Of a stretch of 64,000 bases of DNA, positions 9,915 to 21,310 are shown one piece after another. This DNA comes from Rutpela maculata (taxonomy: Eukaryota; Arthropoda; Insecta; Coleoptera; Cerambycidae). The notes below the pieces were generated by a model. The model was not told where the DNA came from, made no database searches, and saw nothing but the letters and a program-made list of their open reading frames with translations. The translations under genes were made by a program, and so were the position numbers. The stretch lies in assembly GCA_936432065.2 (NCBI GenBank), contig OW386293.2, positions 68,527,965 to 68,591,964 on the forward strand, in the 5' to 3' direction. Position 1 is the first letter of the stretch, and each line of letters opens with the position of its first letter.

Positions 9915-12030
9915 GAATGAGTGAAGAATTTTTTTCATTTGAATTCATAGCTTTTATTTTTTTTCACATTAACTGTTTTAAAAATTAAGTAAACATCAAA
10001 GATGGCCTAAATAAATTAGTCTGGATCTAAAAAACAACAAATTATCCCAACAGTTTGCTGTTATTTTTATAGAAAACCATTAACTATTTTTTTGTTGAGA
10101 TCAATCAGACCGAGTGAAGAAATTATTTTTTTACAACCAGTTGTGTGGTAATGTTTATTGAAATTAAGCTATTTAATACATTAAGGTACATCAGTTCTAG
10201 TAGTTTGTTTTAAAAAGGTATGAAATACATTTATGTAATATTTTTTTCTTGGAAAATAACACAAAATCATGTTTAGATGACCTAAATAAAAAAGGTATGA
10301 AATATATTTATGTAATATTTTTTGCAGAAATTTGAGACTTGAAATTTTATTCATTTTGAATGTGTGAGTGAAATCATAGTTTTATTTTTTAAATTATGTA
10401 AATATCAAAGATGATCTAAAAAAAACTAGTCTGGATCTAAACAATAAAATCTTATTCTCTCTGTAATGTTTGGGGTTTGAGAAACTTAATACACTTACGC
10501 AAACTTTTTCTAAAAACGGGAGCCTCATAAAACTTGAAAAAATAATTTCTTACACTCGTTGATGTAGCAGTGTTTATTGAAATTAAGATGTTTAATACAT
10601 TAAGGTGTAATTCTGTCAGTTTTGTTTTTTCATTATTTTTACTTTTTTATGACTCTTTAATTTCTCCTAAATGGACAGGTACTCCGTGTAATAAGTGCTG
10701 TTTCGCATCTCTTTTTTAAATTTTTATAATTCTTTAATTTCCACAGTGCGTAAATTTAACTCAGTTTTTTCAAAATAAAAAAGAAAGAACTAGAACTTAA
10801 TATTTCTTAATTTAAACACGTACCATTCGTACGCGAAATAGATATTTGTTTTTAAATAGAGCCGTCACTATTACAGCAATAACAGAAAATATTATTTTTT
10901 TCTTAAAATATAATCATCTCGGTGTACATGATGATGAATACTTAAGTAATTTTTATTTTTCTCATATTAACTGTTTTTAAATATTGTGTAAATATCAAAG
11001 GCGACCTAAATAAGCTCGTGGGTGTCGATGAGATACTAGTTAGCTCACGGAAGAACTTTAGAGCCGAGAAGGATGTTTTTTTATGACGGAGTCCCTCGGT
11101 GTTATGCTAGAGCTGTATTTAGCATATATGTGAATAAGTTGAAAAATAAAAACATTGCCCATAAGATTTCACGTCTATTTCTTTTATTGAAATGTTTAAT
11201 AACCTTCATATTTAAAGATGTTTCCAATAATAATAATTAAGGTTGTTCCTTCAGCTAACGCAATTTCTCTCCGACAGCCTTATAAATTCCAGTAAATAAT
11301 GTACGGTTAGTTTTTTCCCCGATCGTTAGTAGTCAATCAGTATTACATAATCACAGGGGTGTCGGCCCACATTCCCAAATCAGTCATTATCACGAATTAC
11401 GTCTGCTGTTATTCTCCAGCGTTTTGCTACAGTTTGTTAAAATTACACATACACATATTTTAAGTAAATTAACGTATTATAAAAATCTTGTCTCTGCACA
11501 GAGATAGGTTTTTGCTATTGCTATAACTTCAGGTCTATTTAAAACACGACTACAAGTAATTTACATATAACAAAGAAAAGATATTTTTAAGATTCTGAGA
11601 TTAAGAAAAATTCTGCGATTTTTAGCATATATTTATTATTTTCTTACATACAAATGAATGAAAATCGATTACAAAAAAGCTCGAACCGTGCTCTTTGTCG
11701 TTTATTTAATGTTTTCTAACTTTGTTTAGTTATGATACAAACAAAAAAAATTTACTTTGCTCTAAAAACAATGCATGGAATAAGCAACGTGTATTGAAAA
11801 AACAGGTCTATCTGCAAATCATAGGTTCTTTTTTAATGCTTTGTTTAATGCTATTTAACCTATCTCGGTATTTTTTTCGAAAACAGGTTTATAAAACACC
11901 AAAAATTTGTTAAAGTGCAATGAAATCTTTCCAAGTAAAAAATATGTTGTTTGTAGGGTCTTGTTTAAAAAACTGGTTTGCTTCTTTTTATTTTCTCGTT
12001 TACAAAAATTTATCTACCTAAGGCATAAAA

Positions 12031-12574
12031 TAAAAAATACGTTCCAAAACTTTGTTGGAAACGAAACAGAAAACGGGGAACAATTATTTTATGCGTTCCG
12101 AAAGAACACAAAAATTTGTGATCAATACTGCATATTATTTTTATTAGCTTTAAGTAAAAATGGTATTAATGATTTGTAAAAACTATTTACTTATTGTGTT
12201 GAGAATAAAATAACATCATCTCTAAAAACATTGTTTAAGAACCATCTCCAATAAGTAAAATTAAGTAATAATTTTTTTCCTGCGTTTATTTTTATTTTCA
12301 TAAAATACTTTCCAAAACTTTGTTGGAAACGAAACAGAAAGCGGGAAACAATTATTTTTATGTATTTTCGAACGAACACAAAAATTTGTGATCAATAATG
12401 CATATTATTTTTATTAGCTTTAAGTAAGTAAAAAAATGGTATTAATGAATTTGTAAAAACTATTTACTCGTGTTGCGAATAAAATGACTTCATCTCTCTA
12501 AAAAATTCTGTTTAAGGACTATTTCTAATAAGTAAAATTAAAACACAATTTTTTTTCCAGCATTTATTTTCATC
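12031..12574. repeat. Tandem duplication, about 270-bp period, right arm
   Basis: Mirror copy of 7222-7765; the small frames here are shadows of the same sequence. Confidence 0.75.
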
Positions 12575-13071
12575 ATCACATACAGTTTATTTCCTAACTC
12601 TTGACCTATCTAAGTACTAATATTTTTGCATTATTATTAAAATAAATACACATTCATAGTTTTTCAAAAACAAAAAAACGAAAAAAACGTATCATGATAA
12701 AAAAGAAAGAACAAAAATAACTTGAAAACATGTTTTTTTAAAAAAAACCTTCCAGTGTGAAGTAACTTAACTTGCTGTAGATTTTTAAAATAAGAGGAAA
12801 AATTTCTGTCTGTGTTCTATCAAATCAGACCTGTTGAAATTTTGAACACTCGGTGATGTAGTATTGTTTATTGAAATAAAGTTATTTAATACATTAAGGT
12901 GTAATTCTGGTAGTTTGTATTTACTTTTTATGATTCTTTATTTTTGCAAAAGCCATGATTTTTATTATTTATTAAAAAACTTGCATAAATATCATTCATA
13001 GTTTTTTCAAAAACAGAACAAAGAAACTTATTGTACATTTTATTTTTTAAAATAAGCTTTCCTGTATCGTA

Positions 13072-13404
13072 TTATGATAGGGTAATTTTTGTTGAATGAT
13101 GACTCCCTTTTGTGAATATGTCCACAATGCTGCCACCTGCCTCTCTCATTAAATCATCAATTATAATCAGAGTGGTTTCCTCGCCGCTAAAATCACTCAT
13201 ATCGGGAAGACCCTGCTTGTATAAAATGTTTGATGTTTTAATATATAATGGCTGCCACTCGTCATAATACCACACTATATGCTTAAACGGAACACTACAC
13301 ACTTCCTCTATATTTTCGATAAACTTGGTTGTGAAAACCGATTTTCCACAGGATGTGGGACCAGCAATAATTGCTGTAAAAGGGTGTTTAAAAGATAGAT
13401 CCAT
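13072..13404 (-). pseudogene. Truncated Polinton packaging-type ATPase, right arm
   Basis: Mirror copy of 6393-6725 with an identical 110-residue translation, including Walker A (GPTSCGKS), Walker B (TLIIIDD) and the premature end after KITLS. The truncation therefore predates the palindrome or was homogenised. The two ATPase copies are convergent, about 6.3 kb apart, pointing at the centre of symmetry. Confidence 0.78.
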
Positions 13405-13558
13405 TATTATTATTTAACTGTAATATGTTCACACCTTAGCGTTTAACAGTGGAGTGACTATTTTTTTCTCTTATTTGCTATAATAAACACATGTATTTTT
13501 TATAAATATTTTTTATTTTCTCTAGCAAATACATAATTCACATGTACATTATTATTAT

Positions 13559-14476
13559 TTATATATAAAACTGGTTAGTTTCTAACATATGTGATATAGC
13601 CTTACGTATAGATTTACAAATAAAACTGTTAAAGTTGAATAACAACTCTGTATAGATATAGCTAACATTTCTATATTGGTTATTTGTTTCCAAAAAGTTT
13701 AAAATAAACGCGTCGTCGAAAGTTTCACAGGCATTCTTTTCAATAATATCACTCCCTATATCGTTTAGAAATGTTTTAAAACTATTCATGTCCTGGAACG
13801 GTGATGAAATCTCTAGCTGTTGTAGACTTTTATTTAAAAAACCACTCATTTTAAATAGCTGCTTTAAAGATATTAAGCCTAGATACAATTCAAAAGTACT
13901 ACCTATCTTAGGTACGAATTTAACCATTTCCTGTGATACTATCTCAATTGTTTAATCTAATAAATCAAACTTGGTTATCCTGTTAGCGGGTGCCTGAATA
14001 TGGTTTAAGATGTCCGGTAGGGTTTTTGTGAGCGCCGAAAATGTCTGAATATTAAAGCTGGTGCCTATATCCATGCCATTTTTAATAATTTTTAAGCAAG
14101 GGCTAAAATGTAAAAATGGATCGAGACCGACAGAAACCACTTTACTTGCACTCCGGTTTAATGGGTACCTCTTCTCCTGGAATAGTCTCTTCCTCTCGTA
14201 TGTTTCTAAATAAGCCTCGTCTTTTTCCAATCAATTCATTTTTTGATTCATTAACTTTCACATTGAGTCTGGAATGTCAAATCCGTCATCTAGAACTGCA
14301 GCGCTCGGTGCGGTTGATTCTTGATTTGGACGGGCTCTTCTATAATCACAATCGGCCGATCTTAAATATGGCTTACTTTTTCTCGCACCCTGTACACCAT
14401 AACTCTTCTTACTGTAGGTATTTGAATACATATTTATCACGTTTCTTGAAAAACTTATCGAATACTGGATACTCAC
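13559..14476 (-). pseudogene. Unknown Polinton-borne gene, right arm, broken by three stops
   Basis: Mirror copy of the left-arm frame, in three open pieces: 14258-14476, 13952-14230 and 13559-13927. It shares the two TGA stops with the left arm. It also has a third stop, because the codon TAT after LLD is TAA here (single base change at 13952). The protein text is otherwise unchanged. The private stop shows that the two arms have been evolving separately for some time. Confidence 0.6.
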
Positions 14477-14645
14477 GAACGCGCCTTTTGAATACGTATT
14501 TACTATGTTTTCTTGAAGACTTGTTGAACACTGTATACTAGCTGCTCAAGATTGCGTGTTTTGATATTAATAAAACGGATCTTAATCGACTTTTAATCAC
14601 CCAAAAAATCCACCAATTTGTTATGTCACTGTACTTTCACAATTT

Positions 14646-14963
14646 TAATTACCTTTTGTTAACCTTGAAAAGTGAAAGTTGATTAAAGTGAAATCACTAC
14701 ACTTTCCAAAAAGCAGCGGGGGAATTCCAAATATCCGCTGGGTTTTTCCAGACGCATTAGGTTAACGACTTAATTACCTCATTATCCAAAGTCAATGACC
14801 TAATCAACTTTCACTTTTCAGGTTAACAAGGTAATCAACTTGTTAATGACCTAATTAACTTAATCAACTTTCACTTTCTAATCAACTTTCACTTTTGAAG
14901 GTCAGCAAGGTAATTAAAAGCTCATTAACTTAATGACGTAATTAACTTTCACTTTTCAAGGCC
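14646..14963. repeat. Subterminal iterated repeats, right end
   Basis: Mirror copy of 4833-5150, with the TAATCAACTTTCACTTT motif repeated up to the right terminus. Confidence 0.75.
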
Positions 14964-14981
14964 AGTGTCCCCCATACTACT

Positions 14982-14987
14982 CTCAGG
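14982..14987. other. Target-site duplication, right (CTCAGG)
   Basis: Perfect match to 4809-4814, directly after the right terminus CCATACTACT. Confidence 0.85.
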
Positions 14988-15765
14988 ATCCATCACCACC
15001 GGTCGGGCATGATGAGCATTTTCCCGCACGTTCACCTGAAACGTTTTTTAAATTGTCAGTGCCGAAAAACAACTGGTTTTACTCACAGTATGCCGCCGCT
15101 TGCCATCATGTCTTTACTTGGTAATTGCATCTTAGGAAGTGTAGTCGCAGCGCATCGCTTGTTGGAGATAAAGCTTCCGGCTTTTTCACAACAACAAAAA
15201 GCTGATGTCTGGCTTCATCCCCGCTGGCCAGACCTGTTCAGACAAGTAGAAACGTTTTAACAATAAATAAAGCGAAGTTGGACTTGCTGAAACACCTAAA
15301 AAAAAAAAACTATACCAACCTTGTAGAGCTGTACCAGGAGTTTCTCTGCATTGACCTTTGATGAGAGAGTCAGTGAAGAGTGCCCTAGGTCTTTCAGAAG
15401 CCGTTGAACTTAACACTTTAAACATTTTTCAAATTATGCTATTTATATAAATAAATTAACTTACCGGCTTAACGCTGCTTATATATCATAAATGAAAGGT
15501 TAAAGTATAAAACAGCTTCTTAGCTCCAAATTTGAAATTCTTATAAGGTTCGTCCACCATTCCCCCCTTTCCACTATTTCACGCGCCTCCCCTACCTTCA
15601 TTAACACAATTTTGTTACCAAATTGTATTTCGGAAGGTGTAAAATATTGCTTAAAAACACGTAACACAAACACAATAGTACACATTCAACCACTAAAACC
15701 TATATATCTGACAGATTTTACACTCCAAATGCAACAAGACGCACGGAGCGCACGTAAACACAACA
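14988..15765. other. Interior of the host element, right of the insertion
   Basis: Less AT-rich than its surroundings. An 83-codon frame at 15009-15260 (+) has no recognisable domain. The sequence AACAATAAATAAAG near 15259 could serve as a poly(A) signal. I cannot say whether this is a captured exon or plain transposon interior. Confidence 0.35.
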
Positions 15766-16056
15766 AAGTTTCGGCGGCCATCTTGGGCGCCATCTTGGAA
15801 CCCATGCACTCCAAACTTAAGGTAAGTAAATTTTGAGCATTGCAGTGTGTTTGGCATCCGAGAAAGCAGACCTTTAGATTATTATTTTAAGCCAACAGAC
15901 AAGGGAGATATAGGGCAACAGAGTTTGGGTCGCCATCTTGAATACCGGACTTCCCGTCCAAATATCGCTTTGGCAGCCGGCAGATTGGTATTCAGCGGGG
16001 TCGAAATACCCTAAAAACGTTGTTTCCCCAATTGTTACATGAAATGCTTCTTGCAC
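15766..16056 (-). repeat. Right inverted end of the element hosting the Polinton palindrome
   Basis: Inverted counterpart of 4170-4458, ending in the complement of GTGCAAGAAGCATTTCATG. It has an extra GGGCGCCATCTTGG duplication near 15785. Confidence 0.65.
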
Positions 16057-16154
16057 TTTATAGAGATGGATTTCCTACTTATGGGCCTAGTCTATACGTC
16101 TGACCACCTATTTAATACACCGTGGTCTAGAGGGAAATGCCGAGATCACAATTT

Positions 16155-16200
16155 TTGACTTGAGAGCTGTGTTTGGACTATTTAGGAGGTAAATATACTA
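16155..16200 (+). repeat. Inverted-repeat partner of 22012-22065
   Basis: TGTGTTTGGACTATTTAGG followed by AGGTAAATATA reappears inverted near 22021-22048. It may mark the outer ends of an element about 5.9 kb long that now contains the nested pieces between. Confidence 0.45.
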
Positions 16201-16289
16201 AAAGTCCCCAGTGGAGATGCGGGGGTGCAGGGGGGCGCGAAGAAGGTCCCGGTTTTTGGTCTTTTGATCATATCTCGAAAACGGTTATA

Positions 16290-16815
16290 GTTTAGGAAAT
16301 AGCGTGCAAATTCGTCGACGAGTGGTAATCGTCTGCCAGTCGGTAATCGAAGAGACCATATAAATACAAATTTTTTTTGTCTCTGGAACTTTTTGGTATG
16401 GTGGAGGGATAGGGAGGGAGGGGCATTTATTTTTAAATCGAATGATTATCGATATCTGTCCGCATAGGTAGTTAATATATTATTACGCTGGCAGACGAAA
16501 ATTCCGAACGGCGCGCGCGCTAACCGGAAAAAGAAAAAAATTTTTAGTTTCTTTTTCCGCTTAGAGCGCGCGCCGTTCGGAATTTTCGTCTGCCGGCGTA
16601 ATTGGGGTATGTGAAGTACATATACTAACTACCTATGCGGACAGATATCGATAATCATTCGATTTAAAAATAAATGCCCCCTCCCCTCCCTATCCCCCTA
16701 CCATACCAAAAAGTTCCAGAGAGAAAAAAAAATTGTATTTATAAGGTCTCTTCAATTACCGACTGGCAGGCGGTAACCACTCGTCGTCGAATTTGCACGC
16801 TATTTCCTAGACTAT
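16290..16815. repeat. Foldback element with a GC-rich central hairpin
   Basis: Near-perfect inverted arms of about 250 bp (GCGTGCAAATTCGTCGACG ... GGCAGACGAAAATTCCGAA and complement). The centre at 16500-16585 is a hairpin whose stem includes CGAACGGCGCGCGCGC. It interrupts the left end of the surrounding transposon, whose text resumes on either side. Confidence 0.7.
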
Positions 16816-17389
16816 TAGCCATAATCAAAAAGTGGCTATACGCAAAATTAAAGCTAACTAAATTTTCTAGAATAATGTTTCTATTAATTTTTGTCGTATC
16901 TGTTATGGTTCACTAATGGATTGTATATCTTTTAACTGTATTCCAACTTTATTACAAATTTCTTAACCCCAATAACATAACAACTCTAAAAGGCTCTACA
17001 GAACACCGCGGTTTATCAGACTATCTTATTAGTTATGGTTATTAATTACAACCTTAATAATGTACCAATGATACCATTCTGAGGATGGTCAATTTGTTCA
17101 GCTTCCTAGCAAGTTCGCTGCACGCTGGCACCATATCGAACAATATAGTAATGTAGGAGGCCATTCTGTTACCATTATTACTACCTGTTTTCAGGTAGAA
17201 GAAGTTCTTGTACTGGAATTTTCCAACAGTGACTTCGTAATTCGTAAATGGCATCTACCGTAAGCCTGTAAACGTTAATAATTGCTTCTCTGATAAACCG
17301 CAGTGGTCTGAAGAGCCTTTTAGATGTGTTATTGGGGTTAAGGAATTCTATAGAATGCATAAATCCGATCTAGGAATCGAGCTACAATT

Positions 17390-17776
17390 GGCGTATGGTT
17401 CCTTTGATATGTGTAATATCGTCTTCATAAAAGCGATGTTTAATCAAGTGTATTTTACAGCAACGATTGCCTCGGGGATGTATATTTCTTTGTTTCAATA
17501 GCACTGTAGTCTCATATTAGTGGGTATTACGGTCAGTTTTTTATCATCACCACATATGCAACAGTATTTATGTGTAGCAACGAGTCTTTGCAATGGTAGT
17601 TCCATTATTTCGTCAGAGTCACTAGTCATAGTGCTAGCAGATGTCGAAGGCACAAAAGGCTGGTCTTCTTTGATCGTTCCCTCACTTTCTTCATCTGGTT
17701 CAGTACGTCGTTTTTTAGATGCCGTAATGCGACAGTAATTACAATGAACATCATTCGTTGCAAAACTTTTCCCCAA
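17390..17776 (-). pseudogene. Transposon zinc-finger protein relic
   Basis: A 93-codon frame (17776 to 17495) ends in a cysteine-bearing segment, HKYCCICGDDKKLTVIP. After a stop and a frameshift the other frame continues PRGNRCCKIHLI down to about 17390. This CxxC...NRCC(x)nH pattern, after an acidic Ser/Thr-rich leader, is one I associate with multicopy insect transposon proteins that sometimes carry a DDE_Tnp_4 domain; the assignment is from memory and tentative. No catalytic domain is visible downstream. The position inside the inverted ends at 16190-18560 supports a transposon origin. Confidence 0.4.
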
Positions 17777-19498
17777 GGTCCTAGAGAGTTAATACTTCGC
17801 CCTTGGGACCTCCAGAAGTGGTATTGCCAGATTGTGCCGAATTTCCGTACGTCTGGGGAAAAAGTAGACTTGGCAACATCGCACTGGCACGCGCGGTCGG
17901 TTGTAGATATGCAACAATATCTTGTAAAGCTATAAGTATTAACTGCTACAACTAAGAGGCATGTGTAAATATTTTATTTTACCCAATTTTATTTTTTTCC
18001 ATATTGTTCCACCACAGCAAAAAATATGACAATTTAGTATGATAATCACGAAGTGTCAAGAGATAATATATCATAGAATGGTGATTGTACCACGAAGGGT
18101 AGCCACCCTTTTGTCCTCTAAAAAAAAATTATATTTTTTTTACGATGGTTAAAATGGTCATAAAATGACCTTTTGGAGTAAGTTATCTCCACGCAAGCAA
18201 TACTCGTGCCAAATTTCAAATCGATCGGTTGCATAGAAACCGAAAAAAAAATACAATAATTAAAGACATGTTATTTTTTTTTCACTTTCGTAGGTAGGTA
18301 AGTAGCCGGTTAAAATTTTTACCGTGTAATATACTCTATAAACTGCATCATCTGGAAGCCATTTTAACTAAGTAAGTGCGGGGGCATAGTTCCCTAACTT
18401 TTCCGGCTATACCCTTTAGTCAGCTTTAATTTTGCATATAGCCAATTTTTGATTATGGCTAACCGTTTTCGAGATATATGAGCGCAACACAAAAAACTGG
18501 GACCTTCTTCGTGCCCCCTGCACCCCCGCACCTCCTGTATTCGGGGACTTTTGGTATTAGTCGGAGAGCAGCCAATCTGTAGGAAGCATTTTAAAAGTAG
18601 TCTATACAACTCGCGAACACCCACCTAAAAAACAGATGATATTATGTAAAATGACCTTCTGGATTTGATTTTTGAGTTCGCCCATTAATTTGAGATTGCC
18701 AAATCGGTCAATTCGCAAATTTTTTGAAAAATTTTAAAATGATGTGTTAATTTTTGTTTTGCACATAACACATCATATCTTTTTTATTTTAATTCAGATT
18801 TTGACCAATATTTTACAAATTATCCCTCCAATATTCTTGGACAGGCTGACGGCAAAGAATATAGTGTAACTAATAATATAGTGCCTAAAAAAAATATAAT
18901 TACCCTCTATTGTCGCGGTTTTTTAAAATTTGCGTTGAAAAATACCCGATCGAGGGAACTTTTTTATTTTTAAAGAGAGAGTTATAGTATAAACGAGAAA
19001 AATATTCCATATACTTTAAACAAACTTTTTTATAAAGATATTTTTTGGAAATTCGGCTCATGTAACGAGATGACGCTGTTGGAAGCGGCCGCGCAACTCG
19101 TCCGCATTAATTTAAAGCATAACTTCTGTTAACGTCGCCCATCTGTGGTGTCGTTTAAGCGATCAAGTGAGTCTACGGATTATTTAGTTTCTATTTACAA
19201 TTAAATGTTATAAAATTATGTAGATAATCTCGAAACATACACATTAAAAAATATATTTTCATTAATTATAACAGCAAGTGGGTACTAAAGATTACATTTT
19301 CCTTCGCATAAACAACTTATGTTACATTGCGCGTTTGCTTTGCTACACTTGCAGCTTGTAGTACAGTTATATAATTTACATTTACAAAATGGAGTTAACT
19401 CAATAAAATTGGGTTTTGGGCTTTTTGAAATCATCTCTGGAAATAAGATTTCCTCCTTTAGGTACCATTCAAAATCTAAAACATTTGGAATTCTGGGC

Positions 19499-19771
19499 TT
19501 AATTTGGTAGGCTGTCTTGTAAATAGCACATTGCAGAAATGCCCTTTTTACTTGTATTCTCTGTACTAGGATTTACAATTTCTGATTTTCTTTTATAAGC
19601 AGTTCGGGTATATGATCTTCTACATTGTGCATGGTAAACTGGATTTAGTGATAAAAATAAATTTTTCTGTTCTAAATATTGTTTTAGAGCCACAGAAATG
19701 TCATCGGATTTTGCATTTGATCGGTACATTTCTAAAGCCGTAAATATCGCTCGCAGACAAAAAATTTTCAT
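19499..19771 (-). pseudogene. Unrecognised transposon protein fragment
   Basis: 90 codons on the minus strand. The segment NPVYHAQCRRSYTRTAYKRK has an H-x2-C arrangement among basic and aromatic residues, like the small zinc-binding segments of many insect transposon proteins. No upstream or downstream coding continuation is visible. I do not know the family. It sits inside the inverted ends at 18603-21986, and its start overlaps a repeat also found inverted near 26700. Confidence 0.3.
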
Positions 19772-19990
19772 ACCATTGTGTTATTGAATGAATTCTGAAC
19801 AACTTTCAAAATGTCCGTCTGTCTGTCCGTCCGTCACGTTTCTTGTAAGCACGATAACTGAAGAAAGAAAATTCCGATTGTACTGAAATGTGGACAGTAA
19901 ATTAGTGTTAGCTAGAAGAAGAACCCTATTTGAACAAAATCGATCGATAAATAAAAATGTTATTACTTAATGATTTAAATTTGATAAATT
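19720..19990 (+). repeat. Dispersed repeat R2, inverted relative to 26440-26730
   Basis: Shares ATATCGCTCGC, TCTGAACAACTTTCAAAATG, the CTGTCTGTCCGTCC run and TTACTTAATGATTTAAAT with the inverted copy at 26440-26730. Confidence 0.6.
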
Positions 19991-20083
19991 AACTCCTATA
20001 TAAAAAAGTCAATTTGACAGTCATATTTTGTCACTTTGACAGCGATAAAAAAGGTGCATCGTTTTTTTATCACGATAAAAATG

Positions 20084-20885
20084 CCTGTTCCTCAAAAGCA
20101 GAGTATATCTAGTAGTCGCACGTCATTTTAAAATCTGTACTGTCGGCTATAATTTTTAAGTCTTGTGGAAATTATACTGTACGATATGGGTCGTTTTGAG
20201 AAAATTATAATTATTTTTAATTGTTGTTCGTTCACATATTCTGTCGTTAATTTATCTTGCCAAAAATCACTCGAGCTTTTCTTTTATGGATAAATTTCTT
20301 TTTAACTCAAATTTTGCCAATCAGTAATTTTGCTCGAAAAACTGACATTTGACAAAATCGCTCGACCTCCGGTCTCGCGGTTTTTTCATGTCAGTTTTTC
20401 TCATAAAATCACTGATTGGCAAAATTATTTCGTTACAAAGAGAAATTTATCCGATAAAAAAAAAGCTCTTGTGATTTTACTGTTGATAAAAATACCTGTT
20501 CCTCAAAAGCAGAGTATATCTAGTAGTCGCACGTCATTTTAAAATCTGTACTGTCGGCTATAACTTTTAAGTCTTGTGGAAATTATACTGTAGGTACGAT
20601 ATGAGTCGTTTTGAGAAAATTATAATTATTTTTAATTGTTGTTCGTTCACATATTCTGTCGTTAATTTATCTTGCCAAAAATCACTCGAGCTTTTCTTTT
20701 ATGGATAAATTTCTTTTTAACTCAATATTTTGTCAATCAGTAATTTTGCTCGAAAAACTGACATTTGACAAAATCGCTCGATCTCCGGTCTCGCGATTTT
20801 TTCATGTCAGTTTTTCTCATAAAAGCACTGATTGGCAAAATTATTTCGTTACAAAGAGAAATTTATCCGATAAAAAAAAGCTCTT
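20084..20885 (+). repeat. Tandem dimer, 401-bp period, with internal dyad
   Basis: GATAAAAATRCCTGTTCC begins copies at 20084 and 20485, and the units are nearly identical. Each contains an inverted repeat centred on GCTCGAYCTCCGGTCTCGCG (arms include GAAAAACTGACAT and ATGTCAGTTTTTC). Both copies leave similar 62-70-codon frames with no domain. The dimer lies between two halves of a repeat that are contiguous at 26440, so it was probably inserted there. Confidence 0.75.
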
Positions 20886-21084
20886 GTGATTTTACTGTTG
20901 AAAAAAATTTTTTTTTAATTTTTATGTTTTTGTAATTGAATAGAAATCTGGTGAAATATTTCATTTTAATATTTCTAATTATTTATATATTTTACAAATA
21001 TACATTTCATAATGTAATATACAACCGTGAAAATATGATTTTATAGCTCGTGTCTTATAATGTAAAAATTTACATTCTTCTACG

Positions 21085-21310
21085 TGTAAGGTGGTGGTGT
21101 AGTTCTTTTGACTCGGAATCGAAACCCAAATGGGGTTTGGTATAGTTTTTTTACCAAGTCTTTTACCAACTAAGATCGTACTATAAAATTAGAAATGTCT
21201 AAAAGTAACATTATTTACAAAAAACTGCGAAAAGTATCCTATTGAATGTTATAACAATTATATAAAAATCCAGTTAACAGGCGAAGAGTACGTTTTTAGC
21301 TTGTTTCCTT
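21085..21310 (+). repeat. tRNA-like dispersed repeat R3, copy 1
   Basis: The head reads TGGTGTAGTTC ... TTTTGACTCGGAATC, then GAAACCC, as in a tRNA-derived SINE with a deleted middle. The body continues to TAGCTTG. The complete counterpart is inverted at 26185-26405. Confidence 0.5.

Larger units (their letters stand above)
4815..14981. mobile_element. Palindromic Polinton (Maverick)-like element, 10.17 kb
   Basis: Seen: two inverted arms of about 5,067 bp cover the whole element apart from a 32-bp loop. The termini read AGTAGTATGGGGGACAC and its complement, with a 6-bp duplication CTCAGG outside. Each arm holds iterated subterminal repeats, an unknown reading frame, a truncated P-loop ATPase and about 3 kb of AT-rich noncoding DNA. 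Known: Polintons have AG termini, 6-bp duplications, terminal inverted repeats usually of 0.1-1 kb, and encode an FtsK/HerA-type ATPase together with PolB, integrase, protease and capsid proteins. Inferred: this is a defective Polinton in which one genome end was duplicated as a mirror image. No polymerase, integrase, protease or capsid frame is visible, so it could move only with proteins supplied in trans. An assembly fold-back artefact is unlikely, because the target duplication is correct, the flanks differ and the arms carry private mutations. Confidence 0.82.
9915..14981 (-). repeat. Right arm of the palindrome
   Basis: Inverted copy of 4815-9882. It differs by scattered single bases, including one that creates a private stop codon at 13952 in the unknown reading frame. 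Confidence 0.92.
16190..18560 (-). mobile_element. Old DNA transposon with long inverted ends
   Basis: The left end (AAAAGTCCCC ... GGGGGTGCAGGGGGGC ... ATATCTCGAAAACGGTTA) matches inverted sequence at about 18400-18560. The left repeat is interrupted by the foldback at 16290-16815 and resumes as TAGCCATAATCAAAAAGTGG. Between the ends on the minus strand lies the protein relic at 17390-17776. Both ends are diverged, so the insertion is old. Confidence 0.55.

Noticed and set aside
4815..14981. Palindrome as a sequencing or assembly artefact
   Set aside because: Different flanks, a perfect 6-bp duplication, Polinton-type ends and about a dozen private differences between arms argue against it, although only spanning reads can settle it.
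20084..20885. CRISPR-like repeat array
   Set aside because: Only two long tandem units with no spacers; animal genome context.
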